Assembly (NCBI GenBank): GCA_024508935.1
Contig: JANINW010000002.1
Span: forward strand, 1 to 41,132
Source: Flavipsychrobacter sp.
GTDB taxonomy: Bacteria; Bacteroidota; Bacteroidia; Chitinophagales; Chitinophagaceae
Length of the DNA stretch: 41,132 nucleotides
Reading direction: 5' to 3'
Position numbers and translations under genes: made by a program. The notes under the pieces are model-generated. The model saw only the letters and a list, made by a program, of their open reading frames with translations, was not told the origin of the DNA and made no database searches. Shown piece after piece: positions 14,676-22,177 of the stretch (position 1 is the stretch's first letter; each line of letters opens with the position of its first letter).

Positions 14676-15548
14676 TTATAAACCTAATGACTGGAGATAG
14701 CTGTCTACATTTCCAAACAGCATATCGGGGTATTCATTGCTGAATTTCATTTTTACAAAACCACCCAGCAAAGGGCGCGCTGCCGGTTGATTGAGTGTGG
14801 CGGTATTCATCGGTATCAATTCATAATCCGCATTCGGAAAGTATTTCAATACGGTCAGTGCCAGTTCTACTCGGTTCATGTAATCGGTGCTGCCTATATG
14901 GTATATACCGCTCTTGCTATCGCGCAGCAATACAAACATAGCGCGTGCTATATCCCATGCATTGGTAGGCGATGCATATTGGTCATACGGAAGTTTCAGC
15001 GTGAGCTTCTGGTTATTACGCGCCTGGTCAACAATGCGCGCTACAAAATTCTTACCGCGTGCTTCATTACCATATACATTAGTTACCCGCAGTACCAGCG
15101 TGTTACTCAGCTCGTTAAGCGATAGTTGCTCCGCTTCCAGTTTATGCCTGGCATATACACTCAGCGGGTTCACCGGCGCATCTTCGCGGTAAGGGCCGTG
15201 CTTGCCGTCAAACACATAGTCGGTAGATATGTATACAAACCTTGCATTACATTGTTTGGCCACGGCTATAAGGTTGATGGTGCTTTGTACGGTTTGTTTA
15301 TAGCTTTCTTCGGGTTCGGTCTCGCATTTGTCTACATGCGTCATGGCGCCGCAGTGCACAATTACATCGGGGGCAAAAGCTGCTATGTCAAAGTTCTTAG
15401 GGTCTGATGGTTCCAGTGTATTGTAGTACACTGTTCCCGGTTGTTCGTAAGAGAAATAAGAACCCTTCACGTCCCATCCCTGTTCTGTAAAATGTTTTAA
15501 ACAATTGCTGCCTACCAGGCCCGATGCGCCGGCTATAAATACTTTCAT
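14676..15548 (-). CDS. RmlD-like NAD(P)-dependent sugar-nucleotide reductase
   Basis: This 290-aa extended short-chain dehydrogenase has the Rossmann motif GASGLVG (7-13), STDYVFDG (108-115) and the catalytic pair Tyr132-x3-Lys136 (YARHK). STDYVFDG is diagnostic of the RmlD (dTDP-4-dehydrorhamnose reductase) substrate-binding family. No other rhamnose genes (rmlA, B, C) lie nearby, so the exact substrate is uncertain and it may act on another dTDP- or NDP-keto sugar. It follows the alpha-oxoamine synthase gene on the same strand but is separated by a terminator. Confidence 0.82.
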   Translation of the reverse strand: MKVFIAGASGLVGSNCLKHFTEQGWDVKGSYFSYEQPGTVYYNTLEPSDPKNFDIAAFAPDVIVHCGAMTHVDKCETEPEESYKQTVQSTINLIAVAKQCNARFVYISTDYVFDGKHGPYREDAPVNPLSVYARHKLEAEQLSLNELSNTLVLRVTNVYGNEARGKNFVARIVDQARNNQKLTLKLPYDQYASPTNAWDIARAMFVLLRDSKSGIYHIGSTDYMNRVELALTVLKYFPNADYELIPMNTATLNQPAARPLLGGFVKMKFSNEYPDMLFGNVDSYLQSLGL

Positions 15549-15579
15549 GTAAAGAAATGCTTGAACGGTGCAAAATACA

Positions 15580-15605
15580 AAAGCCCCCGCATTTGCAGGG
15601 GCTTT
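15580..15605 (-). terminator. Terminator of the alpha-oxoamine synthase gene
   Basis: An 11-bp stem (15580-15590 with 15595-15605) has its only irregular pair as a G-U on the minus strand. It is followed on that strand by TTTGTATTTT. Confidence 0.8.
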
Positions 15606-15625
15606 ATAAAAAAGGATATTTTTAA

Positions 15626-16882
15626 TTATGCTGTAACAGCAGCGCCGATGTTAGGCATTTCCTGCGGGTACAGTTTCTGTTCTACTTTATCACGCAGCTC
15701 GCTGAAGGCCTGCAATGTCAGGTCTATATCTTCATCGGTATGCGCAGCAGTAGGTATCAGTCGCAGTATGATCTGTCCTTTAGGTATTACAGGGTATACT
15801 ACTACAGAGCAGAAGATATTGTAGTTCTCGCGCATGTCGAAGATAAGCTGTGTAGCATCGAACAGGCCGCCTTTCATTAGTACAGGTGTTACCGGTGTAT
15901 TGGTAGTACCTATATCAAAGCCTTTTTCGCGCAGGCCATTCTGCAGGCGGTTCACATTGTGCCACAGTTTTTCTTTCAGCTCCGGCATGCTCTTCAGCAG
16001 GTCAAGGCGTTTTTGGTTGCCCACCACTATAGCCATAGGCAGTGATTTGGCAAACACCTGTGAGCGCATATTGTAGCGCAGGAATTTCAGCACCTGCTTA
16101 TCAGCAGCCAGGAAGCCGCCGATGCTGGCCATAGATTTTGCGAAAGTAGAGAAGTAGATATCTATCTGGTCCATGCAGCCTTGCTCTTCGCCTATACCGG
16201 CACCTTTCTTACCCATAGTACCAAAGCCGTGTGCATCATCTACAAACAGGCGGAACTCATATTTGCTTTTCAGGTCGGCTATTTCTTTAATACGGCCCTG
16301 GTTGCCGCTCATGCCAAATACGCCTTCGGTGATAACCAGTATACCGCCACCTGTGGTAGCAGCCATTTCTGTAGCGCGCTGCAATTGTTTTTCGCAGTCT
16401 GCTACATCATTGTGTTTATATACATAACGGTGGCCGGGGTGTAAGCGCAGGCCATCTATGATACATGCATGTGATTCTGCATCGTAAACAATTACATCGC
16501 GGCGGCTGCAAAGGCTGTCTATCGCCGATACCATACCCTGGTAGCCGTAGTTGAACAACATTGCATCCGGTTTGCCAACAAATTCAGCAAGGTCTTTTTC
16601 CAGTTTCTCGTGGTGGTTAGAGTTACCGCTCATCATACGGGCGCCCATAGGGTAGGCCAGTCCAAACTGCTCTGCGGCTTCTTTATCTGCCTTACGCACT
16701 TCCGGGTGGTTTGCCAGCCCCAGGTAGTTGTTCAGACTCCATACGATCTTTTCTTTACCGTTAAATTTCATACGGTTACCTATTTCTCCTTCCAGTTTAG
16801 GAAAAGCGAAATAACCCGGCGCTTTTTCTGCATAATCACCTATTGGTCCCAGCTTGCTCTCAAATTTGGCAAATAAATCCAT
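15626..16882 (-). CDS. Alpha-oxoamine synthase (serine palmitoyltransferase/KBL-like), PLP enzyme
   Basis: The 418-aa product belongs to the PLP fold-type I alpha-oxoamine synthases, which join an amino acid and an acyl-CoA with loss of CO2. The PLP lysine is Lys249 in TFAKSMASIGG. Asp215 and His218 lie in DDAHG, and His138 in SHAC stacks on the cofactor. The family includes 2-amino-3-ketobutyrate CoA ligase, 8-amino-7-oxononanoate synthase and serine palmitoyltransferase. Bacteroidota make sphingolipids, so the last is attractive, but no residue decides it. The N-terminal extension before LNNYLGL is about 50 residues. A TATTTTTG box (16931-16938) is upstream. Confidence 0.8.
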   Translation of the reverse strand: MDLFAKFESKLGPIGDYAEKAPGYFAFPKLEGEIGNRMKFNGKEKIVWSLNNYLGLANHPEVRKADKEAAEQFGLAYPMGARMMSGNSNHHEKLEKDLAEFVGKPDAMLFNYGYQGMVSAIDSLCSRRDVIVYDAESHACIIDGLRLHPGHRYVYKHNDVADCEKQLQRATEMAATTGGGILVITEGVFGMSGNQGRIKEIADLKSKYEFRLFVDDAHGFGTMGKKGAGIGEEQGCMDQIDIYFSTFAKSMASIGGFLAADKQVLKFLRYNMRSQVFAKSLPMAIVVGNQKRLDLLKSMPELKEKLWHNVNRLQNGLREKGFDIGTTNTPVTPVLMKGGLFDATQLIFDMRENYNIFCSVVVYPVIPKGQIILRLIPTAAHTDEDIDLTLQAFSELRDKVEQKLYPQEMPNIGAAVTA

Positions 16883-16930
16883 AGTTAACTTATAATTGTT
16901 TTTGTGTTACGATTGTTGGATAATCGGTTG

Positions 16931-16938
16931 CAAAAATA
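16931..16938 (-). promoter_or_regulatory. -7 promoter box (TATTTTTG) of the alpha-oxoamine synthase gene
   Basis: A perfect TAnnTTTG box on the minus strand lies about 49 bp before the start codon. The -33 element is unclear. Confidence 0.5.
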
Positions 16939-17003
16939 AATAAAATATCACTGCCATTATAGAATTGTATTCTGCACTTTTGTACTACTTATCTATTCTA
17001 TAT

Positions 17004-18614
17004 ATGAAGCGTGTATTGTCAATTGCCTGTTTTTTATCATCTGTATGGGCCGCTAACGCACAAACAGTTGCCCGTCCCAAACTGGTAGTGGGTATAGTTA
17101 TAGACCAGATGCGCTGGGACTACCTGTACCGCTACTATGACTTGTATGGTGATGGCGGTTTTAAGCGTATGATGAAAGAAGGCTTTAATTGCCAGAATAC
17201 GATGATCAATTACCTGCCGTCATTCACAGCACCGGGGCATACCTGTGTGTACACCGGCAGTGTGCCTGCTATACATGGCATCGTATCGAACGACTGGATA
17301 GAGAACGGGCAGGAAGTATATTGCACGCAGGACAATGCCGCGATAGCCGTAGCAGGCAGCAGTAAAGCAGGCAGGATGAGCCCGAAAAACCTGCTGACCA
17401 CCACTGTTACAGATGAGCTGCGCCTTGCTACCAATATGCGCTCGAAAGTATATGGCATCAGCATTAAAGACAGGGGCAGCATCATACCCGCAGGGCACCT
17501 CGCCAATGGCGCCTACTGGTTTGACGACAGCACCGGCAATTTTATGAGCAGCGACTATTATGGCAAACAACTGCCGACATGGCTCACCGCCTTCAACAAT
17601 AAACGCTGGGCAGATACCCTTATCAACCGCGACTGGGAATTGCTGTACGATGCAGACGAGTACACACAAAGCATGCCGGATAACAGCAAATATGAAGGTG
17701 TGCTGAAAGGTGAGAAAGCGCCGGTGTTTCCGCATAGGGTCAGCAGTAAGAAGAACTATTACGGTCTGCGTTACCTGCCCGGTGGCAATACCATTGTGCT
17801 GAAGGGCGCAAGGGCTATTATAAAAGGTGCAGCATTGGGGCAGGGAGATCAAACGGACTTCTTATGCGTAAGCCTTTCCACCCCCGATTATGTAGGCCAC
17901 CTGTTTACCCCCAATGCTATGGAAGCAGAAGATATGTACCTGCGGCTGGACCGCGACCTCGCTTCTTTCCTGCGGTATCTTGATAACCATCTAGGCGAAG
18001 GCCAATACACCGTATTTCTTACCGCCGACCACGGTGCTGCACACAATGCGCAGCATATGCAGGACCTGAAGATACCGGCAGGCAATGAAACAGAAGATGC
18101 CACATTGAAGAAGCTGAATGCTTACCTGAAGGATATGACCAATAAAGACAGCGTGGTAGCAGCCATTACCAATTATCAGGTATACCTTAATAAGGATAAA
18201 TACCCCGATGGCAATCACAGTAACAGGTATATCAAATCGCTGATAACTGACTGGCTGGGCAGGCAGGATGGGGTAGCCTATGTAATAGACCTGGAGCATG
18301 TAAACGAAACGACCATACCCGAACCGGTAAAGACCATGGCTGCCAACGGATACTATAAGAAAAGGAGCGGCTGCATACAGGTGGTATTAGAGCCGGGCTG
18401 GTACAGCGGTTATGCCCCCACAGGCACTACCCACGGCACCTGGAACCCTTATGATACGCATATACCCCTGTTGTTCTATGGCTGGGGTGTTAATAAGGGC
18501 GAAACTTACAAGACCACGTATATGACGGATATAGCCGCAACCATCAGCGCACTGCTGCACATACAAATGCCCAACGGTTGTGTTGGGCATGTGATAAATG
18601 AAGTGGTTGAATAA
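17004..18614 (+). CDS. pafA: PafA-type alkaline phosphatase, secreted
   Basis: From ATG 17004 the product is 536 aa with a signal peptide (MKRVL to AANAQ, about 1-20). A start 13 codons upstream would put extra residues ahead of the signal and is less likely. The active-site set of the phosphate-irrepressible phosphatase PafA is present with near-identical spacing: nucleophile Thr75 (SFTAPGHT), Asn96 (HGIVSNDW), Lys155 and Arg157 (SIKDRGSI), metal ligand Asp34 (VIDQMRWD) and the ADHG motif near residue 344. It should release phosphate from monoesters in the periplasm. It is divergent from the alpha-oxoamine synthase gene and ends 2 bp from the convergent NlpC gene. Confidence 0.88.
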   Translation: MKRVLSIACFLSSVWAANAQTVARPKLVVGIVIDQMRWDYLYRYYDLYGDGGFKRMMKEGFNCQNTMINYLPSFTAPGHTCVYTGSVPAIHGIVSNDWIENGQEVYCTQDNAAIAVAGSSKAGRMSPKNLLTTTVTDELRLATNMRSKVYGISIKDRGSIIPAGHLANGAYWFDDSTGNFMSSDYYGKQLPTWLTAFNNKRWADTLINRDWELLYDADEYTQSMPDNSKYEGVLKGEKAPVFPHRVSSKKNYYGLRYLPGGNTIVLKGARAIIKGAALGQGDQTDFLCVSLSTPDYVGHLFTPNAMEAEDMYLRLDRDLASFLRYLDNHLGEGQYTVFLTADHGAAHNAQHMQDLKIPAGNETEDATLKKLNAYLKDMTNKDSVVAAITNYQVYLNKDKYPDGNHSNRYIKSLITDWLGRQDGVAYVIDLEHVNETTIPEPVKTMAANGYYKKRSGCIQVVLEPGWYSGYAPTGTTHGTWNPYDTHIPLLFYGWGVNKGETYKTTYMTDIAATISALLHIQMPNGCVGHVINEVVE

Positions 18615-18616
18615 GC

Positions 18617-19264
18617 TTAGCTGCGTGGTATTTGGCCTGCACCTGCATAGCGGTGTGCCCAGTAGGTTTCCTTCAGGCTGCTGATCATAACGCCGCCCGA
18701 GCTGGAAGCGTGTACAAAAAAGCTATTGGCCAGGTAAATGCCTACGTGAGAAATGCGTTTGCCATGCGTACGGAAGAATACCAGGTCGCCTTCGGCAGCA
18801 TCGGCAATATTCCATATCATGCGGCATGCATTGAATTGTTCAAAAGCGGTTCTTACCAGGTTCACGCAAAATACATCCTGGTACAGGCGCTGCACAAAAG
18901 CAGAGCAATCTATACCATTCATATCATTGCCGCCCATACGGTAGCGTACCCCATACCAGTTGTCTATAAAACTGTATAAAGACAGGTTGGTAATAGACTG
19001 CGGTATTACCGACAATACATTGCCGTACTTTGTTTGCAGCATAGTAGAGAAGGTATTTTCGCTACTAAAGCCTTTTTTTACGGTACCTGTATTGGTATGG
19101 ATACTGGTATTGCCCCCTGATAAGGAGATATCGTTAATAAATTGGGGTTTACGGGAAGCTGTTTTTGTGGTCCTCGAGCGCATCAGCTCTTCGCTGCTGC
19201 TGCAACTGGCCAGAAGAGTAGCTGTAATGCAGAGTGTATAACACAGAGCGTTCAGTTTTTTCAT
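18617..19264 (-). CDS. NlpC/P60 (C40) cell-wall peptidase lipoprotein
   Basis: The start at 19264 gives MKKLNALCYT and a lipobox LLASC with Cys21. A longer reading from 19291 is ruled out if the TATATTTG box at 19289-19296 is the promoter, because that start would lie inside it. The mature 195 residues end in an NlpC/P60 domain with catalytic Cys120 (GIDCSAFV), His173 (SHVGIYL) and a third polar residue, His185 (FVHASSSGG). It should cleave peptides in peptidoglycan from a lipid-anchored position. Stop codons of this gene and pafA are only 2 bp apart, leaving no room for a terminator. Confidence 0.9.
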   Translation of the reverse strand: MKKLNALCYTLCITATLLASCSSSEELMRSRTTKTASRKPQFINDISLSGGNTSIHTNTGTVKKGFSSENTFSTMLQTKYGNVLSVIPQSITNLSLYSFIDNWYGVRYRMGGNDMNGIDCSAFVQRLYQDVFCVNLVRTAFEQFNACRMIWNIADAAEGDLVFFRTHGKRISHVGIYLANSFFVHASSSGGVMISSLKETYWAHRYAGAGQIPRS

Positions 19265-19288
19265 CAGCACCTTTTTTATGTAACAGCG

Positions 19289-19296
19289 CAAATATA
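19289..19296 (-). promoter_or_regulatory. -7 promoter box (TATATTTG) of the NlpC/P60 gene
   Basis: A perfect TAnnTTTG box on the minus strand lies 24 bp before the chosen start. It is the main reason for choosing the start at 19264. Confidence 0.6.
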
Positions 19297-19360
19297 GGGA
19301 ATTAAGGCTTAAAAAGCCACACTCTAATGAGTTGATTCATATAGACTTAATGATAAAATA

Positions 19361-19387
19361 TAAAGGCGCCTGTTAGAGGCGCCTTTA
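19361..19387 (-). terminator. Terminator of the lipocalin-like lipoprotein gene
   Basis: A perfect 10-bp stem TAAAGGCGCC/GGCGCCTTTA with a 7-nt loop is followed by TATTTTAT on the minus strand. Confidence 0.85.
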
Positions 19388-19410
19388 TCAGGGAATATTT
19401 TTTAACAGGA

Positions 19411-19980
19411 TTACCTGGCTGCTAATTTCATTTTGTACTGGTGGTACACACCGTCGTTACCTTTTACGGAAGTGGTAACATCCAGTGTTGTATAGTCCAT
19501 ATTGTCTATCATCCAGTAGTAAGTATTGCCCGGTGCACCGAAATTGTATAGGTACATATCGCGCTGGTCGCTGGCTACTATCCAGGTAAATTGTGTGGCA
19601 GTAGGAGCGTTCGGGTTATTTACAGTCGGTTTAGACTGGCCGCCGGTTGTGTCTGTACCATTACCGTTGCCGTTTCCATTACCGTTGTTTACGGTATCGC
19701 CACCGCCGTTATTACCACCGCCATTGTTCACTACGGTATCAAAGCAGTTATTAGCGCCTTCTTCCCAGGTACCAAAGCCATTATCAAGAAAGACGAAGTA
19801 ATTGTCTTTTTTGCACTCTTCCATATTGAAGGCCTTGTTGTTGTCTGTTATAGAAACAATCTGCCATTTTTTGGAAATAAGCATTTCCCTGCGGTTTTTT
19901 ACGTCGCCGTTTACATTGGCCCTTTTACCACATGCGGCAAGCAGGCTGATAGCTATCAAAGCAAAGAACAGGTTTTTCAT
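19411..19980 (-). CDS. Lipocalin-like lipoprotein with an internal Asn/Gly linker
   Basis: The 189-aa product has a lipobox LLAAC (Cys17). The segment REMLISKKWQIVSITDN is the usual start of a lipocalin-like domain of Bacteroidota lipoproteins. About 30 residues in the middle (85-115) are almost only Gly and Asn with a few Thr, Asp and Val, splitting the domain. The C-terminal half (TWIVASDQRDMYLY, YYWMIDN) resumes the beta barrel. The ligand is unknown. Three direct repeats of about 20 bp lie upstream and may be control sites. Confidence 0.6.
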   Translation of the reverse strand: MKNLFFALIAISLLAACGKRANVNGDVKNRREMLISKKWQIVSITDNNKAFNMEECKKDNYFVFLDNGFGTWEEGANNCFDTVVNNGGGNNGGGDTVNNGNGNGNGNGTDTTGGQSKPTVNNPNAPTATQFTWIVASDQRDMYLYNFGAPGNTYYWMIDNMDYTTLDVTTSVKGNDGVYHQYKMKLAAR

Positions 19981-20010
19981 GATCGTGTTTTTTATCTGGT
20001 GGTAAAATTA

Positions 20011-20072
20011 TTGTTATCGGTTTTTATATGTTGTTATCTCAATGTTTATGTGTTGTTATCTGCGTGTTATTG
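20011..20072 (-). repeat. Three iteron-like direct repeats upstream of the lipoprotein gene
   Basis: TTGTTATC recurs at 20011, 20031 and 20053, each followed by a partly conserved tail of the form nnnnTTTATATG. Spacing of 20 and 22 bp is about two helical turns, which would put the copies on one DNA face. A TTTATC half-copy lies at 19991. Confidence 0.7.
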
Positions 20073-20085
20073 CAATAAAAATTAA

Positions 20086-20129
20086 GCCACGTTGCATTAT
20101 CCTCTCTTAAACAGGATATGTAACGTGGC
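20086..20129 (-). terminator. Terminator of the initiator tRNA gene
   Basis: GCCACGTT and ATCCT arms pair with AGGAT and AACGTGGC, with one irregular pair and one bulge, around a 9-nt loop. TTAATTTTTATT follows on the minus strand. Confidence 0.75.
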
Positions 20130-20181
20130 CTCTTTGTAACAAGCTGCATTAAAAACTAATGAAGCTCTGTATGTTTCTCTG

Positions 20182-20253
<72 letters not shown>

Positions 20254-20262
20254 ATGTGGGTG

Positions 20263-20294
20263 CAAATATACAGCGCCTGTACTTAATAAACAAA
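20263..20294 (-). promoter_or_regulatory. Promoter of the initiator tRNA (TTTG-N20-TATATTTG)
   Basis: On the minus strand TTTG (20294-20291) is followed after exactly 20 bp by TATATTTG (20270-20263), an ideal Bacteroidota housekeeping promoter. The predicted start is a few bases ahead of the mature tRNA end. It is the best promoter in the window and a useful standard for judging the others. Confidence 0.85.
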
Positions 20295-20358
20295 CTAAAC
20301 TGTTTATTATTTGCTAAAAGCTGTTATTGAAAATCATCAGCTTATTTTTACAGCCGAT

Positions 20359-21246
20359 ATGTCTGATAAATTTCAATCTGGTTTTGTAAATATTTTCGGT
20401 GCCCCTAATGCCGGTAAGTCTACTTTGCTCAATGCCTTGCTGGGCGAGCGTTTGGTCATTACATCGCACAAGGTGCAAACTACCCGTCACCGCATAGTAG
20501 GCATACTCAATGAGCCCAATTATCAAATCGTATTTTCAGACACACCGGGCATCATAGAACCAAAATATAAATTGCACCAGAAGATGATGCTGCAGGTAAA
20601 AAGTGCGTTGGAAGATGCAGATGTGGCTATTTTGATGCACGATATCAATGAGCCTATCGACGATTTCCAGGCCATAGTAGATATGCTGAAACTGAAAGTA
20701 CCGGCCATATTACTATTGAATAAAATAGATACGGTCAAAGACAAGAAGATCATTGAAGAACGTATCAAACAGTATGCAGAGAAATTCCCTAAATATAAAG
20801 TGCTGGGCGTATCGGCACAAACGAAAAAGAATATAGATAAAATATTGCCGCTGGTACTGGAATACCTGCCCGAGGGTATGCCATACTACCCGGACGACAG
20901 CATGAGTGACAGGCCGGTACGCTTTTTTGTAAGCGAGCTGATACGCCAGCAGATATATGAACAGTACCACGAAGAGATACCATACCATGCAGCGGTGCTC
21001 ATCCAATCGTTTGAAGAAAAGCCTAACCTGAATGTGATAAAGGCAGAGATAATAGTAAGCCGCGAAACGCAGAAGGTGATAATAATAGGTAAAGGTGGCA
21101 GCCTGATAAAGCAACTGGGCATCAATGCACGCAAGGCCATAGAAGAATTTTTAGGGGCCAAGGTGCACCTGGAACTGTTTGTGAAAGTGCGGCCCAAATG
21201 GAGGGATAACGAGAACTACCTCAAAGAATATGGATATAATTCTTGA
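20359..21246 (+). CDS. era: GTPase Era
   Basis: From ATG 20359 the product is 295 aa. It shows GAPNAGKS (14-21), DTPG (61-64) and NKID (121-124), followed by a C-terminal KH domain (about 205-280) with VIIIGKGGSLIKQLGINAR, which binds the 3' end of 16S rRNA. Era is a checkpoint in 30S assembly. A TTG start 48 bp upstream would add residues unlike Era and is rejected. Its last 17 bases overlap the next gene, so the two are translationally coupled. Confidence 0.97.
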   Translation: MSDKFQSGFVNIFGAPNAGKSTLLNALLGERLVITSHKVQTTRHRIVGILNEPNYQIVFSDTPGIIEPKYKLHQKMMLQVKSALEDADVAILMHDINEPIDDFQAIVDMLKLKVPAILLLNKIDTVKDKKIIEERIKQYAEKFPKYKVLGVSAQTKKNIDKILPLVLEYLPEGMPYYPDDSMSDRPVRFFVSELIRQQIYEQYHEEIPYHAAVLIQSFEEKPNLNVIKAEIIVSRETQKVIIIGKGGSLIKQLGINARKAIEEFLGAKVHLELFVKVRPKWRDNENYLKEYGYNS

Positions 21247-22132
21247 GCAGCCATATATACAGCCTTTGCATAAAGACTGGCACCGGCAGCAGGTAGCATC
21301 GGTAGCCATGCTGCGGCTCGATGTATTGCACCCCGTAGTATCCGGCAATAAATGGTACAAGCTGAAGCATAATATACAATATGCCTTGTCTGAAGGCTAC
21401 ACGCAGATACTCACCTTTGGCGGTGCCTATTCCAACCACCTGGTAGCGGCAGCGGCTACAGCAAAAGCTTACGGCATAGGTGCCATAGGTATAGTGAAAG
21501 GGCAATATGCCGAAAAGCAATTGACACCTACTTTGAAGGAGTGCATGGACTATGGTATGCAATTGCATTTTGCTACCAATGAAGACTATGCAAAAAAAGG
21601 CACGGCCGATTACCTGGAATCACTTTCCAACCGGTATAATGCGCCATTTATTATTCCCGAAGGCGGGGCCAATGAATGGGGCAGGGAAGGTGCTGCCGAA
21701 ATAGCACAACTCATCCCGCAGGATTATTCGCATATATGTGTATCCGTAGGCACAGGTACTACGCTGGTAGGTATATATAATGGTACCGGCAGTGAGCAAC
21801 AGGTGCTGGGCTATGTACCTATGAAGCATGGCAGCTATATGAAAGAAATAGTATATACCCACCTGGAAGGTATGGACACCAGCCGCCTCAGCCTGTATGA
21901 TACCTGGCATTTTGGTGGCTTCGGCAAGCATACTGCCGAACTGGTAAGCTTTATGAATACGTTTTACAACGATACCCAGGTGCCACTGGATATGGTATAC
22001 ACCGCCAAAATGATGTACGGTGTACAGGAGCAGATAAATAGCGGTTTCTTTCCTGCCGATGCTGACATTTTATGCATACACACCGGCGGTTTGCAGGGCA
22101 ATGTTTCTCTTGGCGGGCAGCTCATCTATTAG
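21230..22132 (+). CDS. D-cysteine desulfhydrase / ACC deaminase-like PLP enzyme
   Basis: The 300-aa product is a fold-type II PLP enzyme of the ACC deaminase/D-cysteine desulfhydrase family. The PLP lysine is Lys41 in SGNKWYKL. GGAYSNH near residues 64-70 and the phosphate-cup SVGTGTT near 181-187 are visible. It probably breaks down D-cysteine or a related amino acid to pyruvate, ammonia and sulfide. Specificity cannot be read from sequence alone. It overlaps era by 17 bp but has no obvious functional link to it. Confidence 0.88.
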   Translation: MDIILEQPYIQPLHKDWHRQQVASVAMLRLDVLHPVVSGNKWYKLKHNIQYALSEGYTQILTFGGAYSNHLVAAAATAKAYGIGAIGIVKGQYAEKQLTPTLKECMDYGMQLHFATNEDYAKKGTADYLESLSNRYNAPFIIPEGGANEWGREGAAEIAQLIPQDYSHICVSVGTGTTLVGIYNGTGSEQQVLGYVPMKHGSYMKEIVYTHLEGMDTSRLSLYDTWHFGGFGKHTAELVSFMNTFYNDTQVPLDMVYTAKMMYGVQEQINSGFFPADADILCIHTGGLQGNVSLGGQLIY

Positions 22133-22177
22133 CAGCCCTGTTTTTTCGCACTATATTGCAGCCACAACCATCGTAAT

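Noticed and set aside
14676-15548. Firm naming as rmlD
   Set aside because: The family motifs are clear, but no other rhamnose genes are present, so the substrate is left open.
15626-16882. Firm naming as serine palmitoyltransferase, kbl or bioF
   Set aside because: All three share the visible motifs. No neighbouring bio, tdh or lipid gene settles the choice, so only the family is called.
17220-17852. Long minus-strand frame inside pafA
   Set aside because: It is antisense to a gene with all PafA active-site residues, and the translation shows no domain.
20311-20358. Upstream TTG start for Era
   Set aside because: The added residues do not resemble Era, and ATG 20359 gives the usual short lead into the G1 motif.
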